From the NCBI GenBank assembly GCA_946800325.1, contig OX326957.1:20957007-21021006 (forward strand): 64,000 nucleotides of DNA. The letters are read 5' to 3'. Origin of the DNA: Luzula sylvatica (lineage: Eukaryota; Streptophyta; Magnoliopsida; Poales; Juncaceae). The notes below the pieces were generated by a model that worked only from the letters and a program-made list of their open reading frames with translations, was not told where the DNA came from and did no database searches. Position numbers and translations under genes: made by a program. Of the stretch, positions 39,001 through 53,000 are shown in pieces; the stretch's first letter is position 1; each line of letters starts with the position of its first letter.

Positions 39001-41541
39001 ATTCAAAACAAGATTTTAACGCTTTTTGGAGTTTAAATAACGTGTTTTGAGATCATTTGTATCGTATCTTTTACTACATAACTTTTCACCAAATTTCACA
39101 AACACTAAGAAATTTTGTTTTTCGATTCAAAACAAGATTTTAACGCTTTGAGGAGTTCAAATAACGTGTTTTGAGATCATTTGTATCTTATCTTTTACTA
39201 CATAACTTTTCACCAAATTTCACAAACACTAAGAAAGTTTGTTTTTCGATTCAAAACAAGATTTTAACGCTTGGTGGAGTTCAAATAACGTGTTTTGAGA
39301 TCATTTGTATCGTATCTTTTACTACATAACTTTTCACCAAATTTCACAAACACTAAGAAAGTTTGTTTTTCGATTCAAAATAAGATTTTTACGCTTTGAG
39401 GAGTTTAAATAACGTGTTTTGAGATCATTTGTATCGTATCTTTTACTAAATAACTTTTCACCAAATTTCACAAACACTAAGAAACTTTGTTTTTCGATTC
39501 AAAACAAGATTTTAACGCTTTGTGGAGTTCAAATAACGTGTTTTGAGTTCATTTGTATCGTATGTTTTACTGCATAACTTTTCACCAAATTTCACAAACA
39601 CTAAGAAAGTTTGTTTTTCGATTCAAAACAAGATTTTAACGCTTTGTGGAGTTCAAATAACGTGTTTTGAGATCATTTGTATCGTATCTTTTACTGCATA
39701 ACTTTTCACCAAATTTCACAAACACTAAGAAAGTTTGTTTTTCGATTCAAAACAAGATTTTAACGCTTTGTGGAGTTCCAATAACGTGTTTTGAGTTCAT
39801 TTGTATCGTATCTTTTACTACATAACTTTTCACCAAATTTCACAAACACTAAGAAAGTTTGTTTTTCGATTCAGAACAAGATTTTAACGCTTTGTGGAGT
39901 TCAAATAACGTGTTTTGAGTTCATTTGTATCGTATGTTTTACTGCATAACTTTTCACCAAATTTCACAAACACTAAGAAAGTTTGTTTTTCGATTCAAAA
40001 CAAGATTTTAACGCTTTGTGGAGTTCAAATAACGTGTTTTGAGATCATTTGTATCGTATCTTTTACTGCATAACTTTTCACCAAATTTCACAAACACTAA
40101 GAAAGTTTGTTTTTCGATTCAAAACAAGATTTTAACGCTTTGTGGAGTTCAAATAACGTGTTTTGAGATCATTTGTATCGTATCTTTTACTGCATAACTT
40201 TTCACCAAATTTCACAAACACTAAGAAAGTTTGTTTTTCGATTCAAAACAAGATTTTAACGCTTTGTGGAGTTCCAATAACGTGTTTTGAGTTCATTTGC
40301 ATCGTATCTTTTACTACATAACTTTTCACCAAATTTCACAAACACTAAGAAAGTTTGTTTTTCGATTCAAAACAAGATTTTAACGCTTTGTGGAGTTCAA
40401 ATAACGTGTTTTGAGTTCATTTGTATCGTATGTTTTACTGCATAACTTTTCACCAAATTTCACAAACACTAAGAAAGTTTGTTTTTCGATTCAAAACAAG
40501 ATTTTAACGCTTTGTGGAGTTCAAATAACCTGTTTTGAGATCATTTGTATCGTATCTTTTACTGCATAACTTTTCACCAAATTTCACAAACACTAAGAAA
40601 GTTTGTTTTTCGATTCAAAACAAGATTTTAACGCTTTGTGGAGTTCCAATAACGTGTTTTGAGTTCATTTGTATCGTATCTTTTACTACATAACTTTTCA
40701 CCAAATTTCACAAACACTAAGAAAGTTTGTTTTTCGATTCAAAACAAGATTTTAACGCTTTGTGGAGTTCAAATAACGTGTTTTGAGTTCATTTGTATCG
40801 TATCTTTTACTACATAACTTTTCACCAAATTTCACAAATACTAAGGAAGTTTGTTTTTCGATTCAAAACAAGATTTTAACGCTTTGTGGAGTTCAAATAA
40901 CGTGTTTTGAGATCATTTGTATCGTATCTTTTACTACATAACTTTTTACCAAATTTCACAAACACTAAGTAAGTTTATTTTTCGATTCAAAACAAGATTT
41001 TAACGTTTTGAGGAGTTCAAATAACGTGTTTTGAGATCATTTATATCGTATCTTATACTGCATAACTTTTCACCAAATTTCACAAACACTAAGAAAGTTT
41101 GTTTTTCGATTCAAAACTAGATTTTAACGCTTTGAGGAGTTCAAATAACGTGTTTTGAGATCATTTGTATCTTATCTTTTACTACATAACTTTTCACCAA
41201 ATTTCACAAACACTAAGAAAGTTTGTTTTTCGATTCAAAACAAGATTTTAACGCTTTGTGGAGTTCAAATAACGTGTTTTGAGATCATTTGTATCGTATC
41301 TTTTACTACATAACTTTTCACCAAATTTCACAAACACTAAGAAAGTTTGTTTTTCGATTCAAAACAAGATTTTAACGCTTTGTGGAGTTCCAATAACGTG
41401 TTTTGAGTTCATTTGTATCGTATCTTTTACTACATAACTTTTCACCAAATTTCACAAACACTAAGAAAGTTTGTTTTTCGATTCAGAACAAGATTTTAAC
41501 GCTTTGTGGAGTTCCAATAACGTGTTTTGAGTTCATTTGTA
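34349..41541 (+). repeat. Long-range duplicate, right copy (partner 4217-11409)
   Basis: Partner of the block at 4217. Its p12C in M18 (38317) is shared with 8185 and not with the nearer related copy at 22693, so the more distant pair is the closer relative at this site. Confidence 0.8.
36085..38812 (+). repeat. HOR unit, 22 monomers, type B with M5 p53C
   Basis: Full 2728-bp unit with M2 p53T, M5 p53C (36705), M8 at 37077, and M18 at 38317 with both p12C and p28C. It is the copy of the unit at 5953, displaced by 30,132 bp (243 monomers). Confidence 0.9.
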
Positions 41542-42036
41542 TCGTATCTTTTACTGCATAACTTTTCACCAAATTTCACAAACACTAAGAAAGTTTGTTT
41601 TTCGATTCAAAACAAGATTTTAACACTTTGTGGAGTTTAAATAACGTGTTTTGAGATCATTTGTATCGTATCTTTTACTACATAACTTTTCACCAAATTT
41701 CACAAACACTAAGAAAGTTTGTTTTTCTATTCAAAACAAGATTTTAACGCTTTGAGGAGTTCAAATAACGTGTTTTGAGATCATTTGTATCTTATCTTTT
41801 ACTACATAACTTTTCACCAAATTTCACAAACACTAAGAAAGTTTGTTTTTCGATTCAAAACAAGATTTTAACGCTTTGTGGAGTTCAAATAACGTGTTTT
41901 GAGATCATTTGTATCGTATATTTTACTACATAACTTTTCACCAAATTTCACAAACACTAAGTAAGTTTGTTTTTCGATTCAAAACAAGATTTTAACGCTT
42001 TGTGGAGTTAAAATAACGTGGTTTGAGTTCATTTGT
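38813..42036 (+). repeat. HOR unit, 26 monomers, type B
   Basis: This is the 26-mer architecture again: M5 p53C (39433), the p70G hybrid at 39805, and p106C at 40527-40532. Unlike the copies at 8681 and 23189, its end has M18 with p85A (41541), M19 with p64T (41665) and M20 without p101G (41789), so the tail comes from an ordinary unit. M21 has a private change in the right dyad arm (GTGGTTTGAG, about 42018). Confidence 0.9.
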
Positions 42037-44144
42037 ATCGTATCGTTTACTACATAACTTTTCACCAAATTTCACAAACACTAAGAAAGTTTGTTTTTCG
42101 ATTCAGAACAAGATTTTAACGCTTTGTGGAGTTCCAATAACGTGTTTTGAGTTCATTTGTATCGTATCTTTTACTGCATAACTTTTCACCAAATTTCACA
42201 AACACTAAGAAAGTCTATTTTTCGATTCAAAACAAGATTTTAACGCTTTTTGGAGTTTAAATAACGTGTTTTGAGATCATTTGTATCGTATCTTTTACTA
42301 CATAACTTTTCACCAAATTTCACAAACACTAAGAAAGTTTGTTTTTCGATTCAAAACAAGATTTTAACGCTTTGAGGAGTTCAAATAACGTGTTTTGAGA
42401 TCATTTGTATCTTACCTTTTACTACATAACTTTTCACCAAATTTCACAAACACTAAGAAAGTTTGTTTTTCGATTCAAAACAAGATTTTAACGCTTGGTG
42501 GAGTTCAAATAACGTGTTTTGAGATCAATTGTATCGTATCTTTTACTACATAACTTTTCACCAAATTTCACAAACAGTAAGAAAGTTTGTTTTTCGATTC
42601 AAAATAAGATTTTAACGCTTTGAGGAGTTTAAATAACGTGTTTTGAGATCATTTGTATCGTATATTTTACTAAATAACTTTTCACCAAATTTCACAAACA
42701 CTAAGAAAGTTTGTTTTTCGATTCAAAACAAGATTTTAACGCTTTGTGGAGTTCAAATAACGTGTTTTGAGTTCATTTGTATCGTATGTTTTACTGCATA
42801 ACTTTTCACCAAATTTCACAAACACTAAGAAAGTTTGTTTTTCGATTCAAAACAAGATTTTAACGCTTTGTGGAGTTCAAATAACGTGTTTTGAGTTCAT
42901 TTGTATCGTATCTTTTACTACATAACTTTTCACCAAATTTCACAAATACTAAGGAAGTTTGTTTTTCGATTCAAAACAAGATTTTAACGCTTTGTGGAGT
43001 TCAAATAACGTGTTTTGAGATCATTTGTATCGTATCTTTTACTACATAACTTTTTACCAAATTTCACAAACACTAAGTAAGTTTATTTTTCGATTCAAAA
43101 CAAGATTTTAACGTTTTGAGGAGTTCAAATAACGTGTTTTGAGATCATTTATATCGTATCTTATACTGCATAACTTTTCACCAAATTTCACAAACACTAA
43201 GAAAGTTTGTTTTTCGATTCAAAACTAGATTTTAACGCTTTGAGGAGTTCAAATAACGTGTTTTGAGATCATTTGTATCTTATCTTTTACTACATAACTT
43301 TTCACCAAATTTCACAAACACTAAGAAAGTTTGTTTTTCGATTCAAAACAAGATTTTAACGCTTTGTGGAGTTCAAATAACGTGTTTTGAGATCATTTGT
43401 ATCGTATCTTTTACTACATAACTTTTCACCAAATTTCACAAACACTAAGAAAGTTTGTTTTTCGATTCAAAACAAGATTTTAACGCTTTGTGGAGTTCCA
43501 ATAACGTGTTTTGAGTTCATTTGTATCGTATCTTTTACTACATAACTTTTCACCAAATTTCACAAACACTAAGAAAGTTTGTTTTTCGATTCAGAACAAG
43601 ATTTTAACGCTTTGTGGAGTTCCAATAACGTGTTTTGAGTTCATTTGTATCGTATCTTTTACTGCATAACTTTTCACCAAATTTCACAAACACTAAGAAA
43701 GTTTGTTTTTCGATTCAAAACAAGATTTTAACACTTTGTGGAGTTTAAATAACGTGTTTTGAGATCATTTGTATCGTATCTTTTACTACATAACTTTTCA
43801 CCAAATTTCACAAACACTAAGAAAGTTTGTTTTTCTATTCAAAACAAGATTTTAACGCTTTGAGGAGTTCAAATAACGTGTTTTGAGATCATTTGTATCT
43901 TATCTTTTACTACATAACTTTTCACCAAATTTCACAAACACTAAGAAAGTTTGTTTTTCGATTCAAAACAAGATTTTAACGCTTTGTGGAGTTCAAATAA
44001 CGTGTTTTGAGATCATTTGTATCGTATATTTTACTACATAACTTTTCACCAAATTTCACAAACACTAAGTAAGTTTGTTTTTCGATTCAAAACAAGATTT
44101 TAACGCTTTGTGGAGTTAAAATAACGTGTTTTGAGTTCATTTGT
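42037..44144 (+). repeat. Shortened HOR unit, 17 monomers, type A
   Basis: M0-M6 (42037-42904) are type A, with p7C in M3 (42409) and p45G in M4. M1 has the private p55C (GTCTATT). The M6 copy at 42781 ends with p116T, as M11 does, and is followed directly by M12 (42905). M7-M11 are missing, so 22 - 5 = 17 monomers (2108 bp). The exchange joined M6 to M11, members of the repeated three-monomer sub-block. Confidence 0.9.
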
Positions 44145-46872
44145 ATCGTATCGTTTACTACATAACTTTTCACCAAATTTCACAAACACTAAGAAAGTTT
44201 GTTTTTCGATTCAGAACAAGATTTTAACGCTTTGTGGAGTTCCAATAACGTGTTTTGAGTTCATTTGTATCGTATCTTTTACTGCATAACTTTTCACCAA
44301 ATTTCACAAACACTAAGAAAGTCTATTTTTCGATTCAAAACAAGATTTTAACGCTTTTTGGAGTTTAAATAACGTGTTTTGAGATCATTTGTATCGTATC
44401 TTTTACTACATAACTTTTCACCAAATTTCACAAACACTAAGAAAGTTTGTTTTTCGATTCAAAACAAGATTTTAACGCTTTGAGGAGTTCAAATAACGTG
44501 TTTTGAGATCATTTGTATCTTACCTTTTACTACATAACTTTTCACCAAATTTCACAAACACTAAGAAAGTTTGTTTTTCGATTCAAAACAAGATTTTAAC
44601 GCTTGGTGGAGTTCAAATAACGTGTTTTGAGATCAATTGTATCGTATCTTTTACTACATAACTTTTCACCAAATTTCACAAACAGTAAGAAAGTTTGTTT
44701 TTCGATTCAAAATAAGATTTTAACGCTTTGAGGAGTTTAAATAACGTGTTTTGAGATCATTTGTATCGTATATTTTACTAAATAACTTTTCACCAAATTT
44801 CACAAACACTAAGAAAGTTTGTTTTTCGATTCAAAACAAGATTTTAACGCTTTGTGGAGTTCAAATAACGTGTTTTGAGTTCATTTGTATCGTATGTTTT
44901 ACTGCATAACTTTTCACCAAATTTCACAAACACTAAGAAAGTTTGTTTTTCGATTCAAAACAAGATTTTAACGCTTTGTGGAGTTCAAATAACGTGTTTT
45001 GAGATCATTTGTATCGTATCTTTTACTGCATAACTTTTCACCAAATTTCACAAACACTAAGAAAGTTTGTTTTTCGATTCAAAACAAGATTTTAACGCTT
45101 TGTGGAGTTCCAATAACGTGTTTTGAGTTCATTTGCATCGTATCTTTTACTACATAACTTTTCACCAAATTTCACAAACACTAAGAAAGTTTGTTTTTCG
45201 ATTCAAAACAAGATTTTAACGCTTTGTGGAGTTCAAATAACGTGTTTTGAGTTCATTTGTATCGTATGTTTTACTGCATAACTTTTCACCAAATTTCACA
45301 AACACTAAGAAAGTTTGTTTTTCGATTCAAAACAAGATTTTAACGCTTTGTGGAGTTCAAATAACTTGTTTTGAGATCATTTGTATCGTATCTTTTACTG
45401 CATAACTTTTCACCAAATTTCACAAACACTAAGAAAGTTTGTTTTTCGATTCAAAACAAGATTTTAACGCTTTGTGGAGTTCCAATAACGTGTTTTGAGT
45501 TCATTTGTATCGTATCTTTTACTACATAACTTTTCACCAAATTTCACAAACACTAAGAAAGTTTGTTTTTCGATTCAAAACAAGATTTTAACGCTTTGTG
45601 GAGTTCAAATAACGTGTTTTGAGTTCATTTGTATCGTATCTTTTACTACATAACTTTTCACCAAATTTGACAAATACTAAGGAAGTTTGTTTTTCGATTC
45701 AAAACAAGATTTTAACGCTTTGTGGAGTTCAAATAACGTGTTTCGAGATCATTTGTATCGTATCTTTTACTACATAACTTTTTACCAAATTTCACAAACA
45801 CTAAGTAAGTTTATTTTTCGATTCAAAACAAGATTTTAACGTTTTGAGGAGTTCAAATAACGTGTTTTGAGATCATTTATATCGTATCTTATACTGCATA
45901 ACTTTTCACCAAATTTCACAAACACTAAGAAAGTTTGTTTTTCGATTCAAAACTAGATTTTAACGCTTTGAGGAGTTCAAATAACGTGTTTTGAGATCAT
46001 TTGTATCTTATCTTTTACTACATAACTTTTCACCAAATTTCACAAACACTAAGAAAGTTTGTTTTTCGATTCAAAACAAGATTTTAACGCTTTGTGGAGT
46101 TCAAATAACGTGTTTTGAGATCATTTGTATCGTATCTTTTACTACATAACTTTTCACCAAATTTCACAAACACTAAGAAAGTTTGTTTTTCGATTCAAAA
46201 CAAGATTTTAACGCTTTGTGGAGTTCCAATAACGTGTTTTGAGTTCATTTGTATCGTATCTTTTACTACATAACTTTTCACCAAATTTCACAAACACTAA
46301 GAAAGTTTGTTTTTCGATTCAGAACAAGATTTTAACGCTTTGTGGAGTTCCAATAACGTGTTTTGAGTTCATTTGTATCGTATCTTTTACTGCATAACTT
46401 TTCACCAAATTTCACAAACACTAAGAAAGTTTGTTTTTCGATTCAAAACAAGATTTTAACACTTTGTGGAGTTTAAATAACGTGTTTTGAGATCATTTGT
46501 ATCGTATCTTTTACTACATAACTTTTCACCAAATTTCACAAACACTAAGAAAGTTTGTTTTTCTATTCAAAACAAGATTTTAACGCTTTGAGGAGTTCAA
46601 ATAACGTGTTTTGAGATCATTTGTATCTTATCTTTTACTACATAACTTTTCACCAAATTTCACAAACACTAAGAAAGTTTGTTTTTCGATTCAAAACAAG
46701 ATTTTAACGCTTTGTGGAGTTCAAATAACGTGTTTTGAGATCATTTGTATCGTATATTTTACTACATAACTTTTCACCAAATTTCACAAACACTAAGTAA
46801 GTTTGTTTTTCGATTCAAAACAAGATTTTAACGCTTTGTGGAGTTAAAATAACGTGTTTTGAGTTCATTTGT
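44145..46872 (+). repeat. HOR unit, 22 monomers, type A
   Basis: Full 2728-bp unit that shares the private M1 p55C (44269) with the preceding 17-mer, which makes the two a recent tandem duplicate. M3 has p7C (44517), and M4 has p45G. Private changes include p106T near 45364, a C-to-G change near 45669 in M12, and a T-to-C change in the right dyad arm near 45743. Confidence 0.9.
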
Positions 46873-49800
46873 ATCGTATCGTTTACTACATAACTTTTCA
46901 CCAAATTTCACAAACACTAAGAAAGTTTGTTTTTCGATTCAGAACAACATTTTAACGCTTTGTGGAGTTCCAATAACGTGTTTTGAGTTCATTTGTATCG
47001 TATCTTTTACTGCATAACTTTTCACCAAATTTCACAAACACTAAGAAAGTTTATTTTTCGATTCAAAACAAGATTTTAACGCTTTTTGGAGTTTAAATAA
47101 CGTGTTTTGAGATCATTTGTATCGTATCTTTTACTACATAACTTTTCACCAAATTTCACAAACACTAAGAAAGTTTGTTTTTCGATTCAAAACAAGATTT
47201 TAACGCTTTGAGGAGTTCAAATAACGTGTTTTGAGATCATTTGTATCTTATCTTTTACTACATAACTTTTCACCAAATTTCACAAACACTAAGAAAGTTT
47301 GTTTTTCGATTCAAAACAAGATTTTAACGCTTGGTGGAGTTCAAATAACGTGTTTTGAGATCATTTGTATCGTATCTTTTACTACATAACTTTTCACCAA
47401 ATTTCACAAACACTAAGAAAGTTTGTTTTTCGATTCAAAATAAGATTTTTACGCTTTGAGGAGTTTAAATAACGTGTTTTGAGATCATTTGTATCGTATC
47501 TTTTACTAAATAACTTTTCACCAAATTTCACAAACACTAAGAAAGTTTGTTTTTCGATTCAAAACAAGATTTTAACGCTTTGTGGAGTTCAAATAACGTG
47601 TTTTGAGTTCATTTGTATCGTATGTTTTACTGCATAACTTTTCACCAAATTTCACAAACACTAAGAAAGTTTGTTTTTCGATTCAAAACAAGATTTTAAC
47701 GCTTTGTGGAGTTCAAATAACGTGTTTTGAGATCATTTGTATCGTATCTTTTACTGCATAACTTTTCACCAAATTTCACAAACACTAAGAAAGTTTGTTT
47801 TTCGATTCAAAACAAGATTTTAACGCTTTGTGGAGTTCCAATAACGTGTTTTGAGTTCATTTGTATCGTATCTTTTACTACATAACTTTTCACCAAATTT
47901 CACAAACACTAAGAAAGTTTGTTTTTCGATTCAGAACAAGATTTTAACGCTTTGTGGAGTTCAAATAACGTGTTTTGAGTTCATTTGTATCGTATGTTTT
48001 ACTGCATAACTTTTCACCAAATTTCACAAACACTAAGAAAGTTTGTTTTTCGATTCAAAACAAGATTTTAACGCTTTGTGGAGTTCAAATAACGTGTTTT
48101 GAGATCATTTGTATCGTATCTTTTACTGCATAACTTTTCACCAAATTTCACAAACACTAAGAAAGTTTGTTTTTCGATTCAAAACAAGATTTTAACGCTT
48201 TGTGGAGTTCAAATAACGTGTTTTGAGATCATTTGTATCGTATCTTTTACTGCATAACTTTTCACCAAATTTCACAAACACTAAGAAAGTTTGTTTTTCG
48301 ATTCAAAACAAGATTTTAACGCTTTGTGGAGTTCCAATAACGTGTTTTGAGTTCATTTGCATCGTATCTTTTACTACATAACTTTTCACCAAATTTCACA
48401 AACACTAAGAAAGTTTGTTTTTCGATTCAAAACAAGATTTTAACGCTTTGTGGAGTTCAAATAACGTGTTTTGAGTTCATTTGTATCGTATGTTTTACTG
48501 CATAACTTTTCACCAAATTTCACAAACACTAAGAAAGTTTGTTTTTCGATTCAAAACAAGATTTTAACGCTTTGTGGAGTTCAAATAACGTGTTTTGAGA
48601 TCATTTGTATCGTATCTTTTACTGCATAACTTTTCACCAAATTTCACAAACACTAAGAAAGTTTGTTTTTCGATTCAAAACAAGATTTTAACGCTTTGTG
48701 GAGTTCCAATAACGTGTTTTGAGTTCATTTGTATCGTATCTTTTACTACATAACTTTTCACCAAATTTCACAAACACTAAGAAAGTTTGTTTTTCGATTC
48801 AAAACAAGATTTTAACGCTTTGTGGAGTTCAAATAACGTGTTTTGAGTTCATTTGTATCGTATCTTTTACTACATAACTTTTCACCAAATTTCACAAATA
48901 CTAAGAAAGTTTGTTTTTCGATTCAAAACAAGATTTTAACGCTTTGTGGAGTTCAAATAACGTGTTTTGAGATCATTTGTATCGTATCTTTTACTACATA
49001 ACTTTTTACCAAATTTCACAAACACTAAGAAAGTTTATTTTTCGATTCAAAACAAGATTTTAACGTTTTGAGGAGTTCAAATAACGTGTTTTGAGATCAT
49101 TTATATCGTATCTTATACTGCATAACTTTTCACCAAATTTCACAAACACTAAGAAAGTTTGTTTTTCGATTCAAAACTAGATTTTAACGCTTTGAGGAGT
49201 TCAAATAACGTGTTTTGAGATCATTTGTATCTTATCTTTTACTACATAACTTTTCACCAAATTTCACAAACACTAAGAAAGTTTGTTTTTCGATTCAAAA
49301 CAAGATTTTAACGCTTTGTGGAGTTCAAATAACGTGTTTTGAGATCATTTGTATCGTATCTTTTACTACATAACTTTTCACCAAATTTCACAAACACTAA
49401 GAAAATTTGTTTTTCGATTCAAAACAAGATTTTAACGCTTTGTGGAGTTCCAATAACGTGTTTTGAGTTCATTTGTATCGTATCTTTTACTACATAACTT
49501 TTCACCAAATTTCACAAACACTAAGAAAGTTTGTTTTTCGATTCAGAACAAGATTTTAACGCTTTGTGGAGTTCCAATAACGTGTTTTGAGTTCATTTGT
49601 ATCGTATCTTTTACTGCATAACTTTTCACCAAATTTCACAAACACTAAGAAAGTTTGTTTTTCGATTCAAAACAAGATTTTAACACTTTGTGGAGTTTAA
49701 ATAACGTGTTTTGAGATCATTTGTATCGTATCTTTTACTACATAACTTTTCACCAAATTTCACAAACACTAAGAAAGTTTGTTTTTCTATTCAAAACAAG

Positions 49801-50096
49801 ATTTTAACGCTTTGAGGAGTTCAAATAACGTGTTTTGAGATCATTTGTATCTTATCTTTTACTACATAACTTTTCACCAAATTTCACAAACACTAAGAAA
49901 GTTTGTTTTTCGATTCAAAACAAGATTTTAACGCTTTGTGGAGTTCAAATAACGTGTTTTGAGATCATTTGTATCGTATATTTTACTACATAACTTTTCA
50001 CCAAATTTCACAAACACTAAGTAAGTTTGTTTTTCGATTCAAAACAAGATTTTAACGCTTTGTGGAGTTAAAATAACGTGTTTTGAGTTCATTTGT
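46873..50096 (+). repeat. HOR unit, 26 monomers, type B variant
   Basis: The 26-mer architecture appears with different markers from earlier copies. M2 (47121) and M5 (47493) keep p53 G. M0 has a G-to-C change (CAGAACAACAT, about 46945). There is a p70G hybrid at 47865, and no p106C. M12 (48857) has p43T without p50G, and M13 (48981) has p57A without p50T. M16 has a private p53A near 49405. It looks more diverged or of a different lineage from the three left-hand 26-mers. Confidence 0.87.
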
Positions 50097-53000
50097 ATCG
50101 TATCGTTTACTACATAACTTTTCACCAAATTTCACAAACACTAAGAAAGTTTGTTTTTCGATTCAGAAGAAGATTTTAACGCTTTGTGGAGTTCCAATAA
50201 CGTGTTTTGAGTTCATTTGTATCGTATCTTTTACTGCATAACTTTTCACCAAATTTCACAAACACTAAGAAAGTTTATTTTTCGATTCAAAACAAGATTT
50301 TAACGCTTTTTGGAGTTTAAATAACGTGTTTTGAGATCATTTGTATCGTATCTTTTACTACATAACTTTTCACCAAATTTCACAAACACTAAGAAAGTTT
50401 GTTTTTCGATTCAAAACAAGATTTTAACGCTTTGAGGAGTTCAAATAACGTGTTTTGAGATCATTTGTATCTTATCTTTTACTACATAACTTTTCACCAA
50501 ATTTCACAAACACTAAGAAAGTTTGTTTTTCGATTCAAAACAAGATTTTAACGCTTGGTGGAGTTCAAATAACGTGTTTTGAGATCATTTGTATCGTATC
50601 TTTTACTACATAACTTTTCACCAAATTTCACAAACACTAAGAAAGTTTGTTTTTCGATTCAAAATAAGATTTTTACGCTTTGAGGAGTTTAAATAACGTG
50701 TTTTGAGATCATTTGTATCGTATCTTTTACTAAATAACTTTTCACCAAATTTCACAAACACTAAGAAAGTTTGTTTTTCGATTCAAAACAAGATTTTAAC
50801 GCTTTGTGGAGTTCAAATAACGTGTTTTGAGTTCATTTGTATCGTATGTTTTACTGCATAACTTTTCACCAAATTTCACAAACACTAAGAAAGTTTGTTT
50901 TTCGATTCAAAACAAGATTTTAACGCTTTGTGGAGTTCAAATAACGTGTTTTGAGATCATTTGTATCGTATCTTTTACTGCATAACTTTTCACCAAATTT
51001 CACAAACACTAAGAAAGTTTGTTTTTCGATTCAAAACAAGATTTTAACGCTTTGTGGAGTTCCAATAACGTGTTTTGAGTTCATTTGTATCGTATCTTTT
51101 ACTACATAACTTTTCACCAAATTTCACAAACACTAAGAAAGTTTGTTTTTCGATTCAGAACAAGATTTTAACGCTTTGTGGAGTTCCAATAACGTGTTTT
51201 GAGTTCATTTGTATCGTATCTTTTACTGCATAACTTTTCACCAAATTTCACAAACACTAAGAAAGTTTATTTTTCGATTCAAAACAAGATTTTAACGCTT
51301 TTTGGAGTTTAAATAACGTGTTTTGAGATCATTTGTATCGTATCTTTTACTACATAACTTTTCACCAAATTTCACAAACACTAAGAAAGTTTGTTTTTCG
51401 ATTCAAAACAAGATTTTAACGCTTTGAGGAGTTCAAATAACGTGTTTTGAGATCATTTGTATCTTATCTTTTACTACATAACTTTTCACCAAATTTCACA
51501 AACACTAAGAAAGTTTTTTTTCGATTCAAAACAAGATTTTAACGCTTTGTGGAGTTCAAATAACGTGTTTTGAGATCATTTGTTTCGTATCTTTTACTAC
51601 ATAACTTTTCACCAAATTTCACAAACACTAAGAAAGTTTGTTTTTCGATTCAAAACAAGATTTTAACGCTTTGTGGAGTTCAAATAACGTGTTTTGAGTT
51701 CATTTGTATCGTATCTTTTACTACATAACTTTTCACCAAATTTCACAAATACTAAGGAAGTTTGTTTTTCGATTCAAAACAAGATTTTAACGCTTTGTGG
51801 AGTTCAAATAACGTGTTTTGAGATCATTTGTATCGTATCTTTTACTACATAACTTTTTACCAAATTTCACAAACACTAAGTAAGTTTATTTTTCGATTCA
51901 AAACAAGATTTTAACGTTTTGAGAAGTTCAAATAACGTGTTTTGAGATCATTTATATCGTATCTTTTACTACATAACTTTTCACCAAATTTCACAAACAC
52001 TAAGAAAGTTTGTTTTTCGATTCAAAACAAGATTTTAACGCTTTGAGGAGTTCAAATAACGTGTTTTGAGATCATTTGTATCTTATCTTTTACTACATAA
52101 CTTTTCACCAAATTTCACAAACACTAAGAAAGTTTGTTTTTCGATTCAAAACAAGATTTTAACGCTTTGTGGAGTTCAAATAACGTGTTTTGAGATCATT
52201 TGTATAGTATCTTTTACTACATAACTTTTCACCAAATTTCACAAACACTAAGAAAGTTTGTTTTTCGATTCAAAACAAGATTTTAACGCTTTGTGGAGTT
52301 CCAATAACGTGTTTTGAGTTCATTTGTATCGTATCTTTTACTACATAACTTTTCACCAAATTTCACAAACACTAAGAAAGTTTGTTTTTCGATTCAAAAC
52401 AAGATTTTAACGCTTTGTGGAGTTCAAATAACGTGTTTTGAGTTCATTTGTATCGTATCTTTTACTACATAACTTTTCACCAAATTTCACAAATACTAAG
52501 GAAGTTTGTTTTTCGATTCAAAACAAGATTTTAACGCTTTGTGGAGTTCAAATAACGTGTTTTGAGATCATTTGTATCGTATCTTTTACTACATAACTTT
52601 TTACCAAATTTCACAAACACTAAGTAAGTTTATTTTTCGATTCAAAACAAGATTTTAACGTTTTGAGGAGTTCAAATAACGTGTTTTGAGATCATTTATA
52701 TCGTATCTTATACTGCATAACTTTTCACCAAATTTCACAAACACTAAGAAAGTTTGTTTTTCGATTCAAAACAAGATTTTAACGCTTTGAGGAGTTCAAA
52801 TAACGTGTTTTGAGATCATTTGTATCTTATCTTTTACTACATAACTTTTCACCAAATTTCACAAACACTAAGAAAGTTTGTTTTTCGATTCAAAACAAGA
52901 TTTTAACGCTTTGTGGAGTTCAAATAACGTGTTTTGAGATCATTTGTATCGTATCTTTTACTACATAACTTTTCACCAAATTTCACAAACACTAAGAAAG

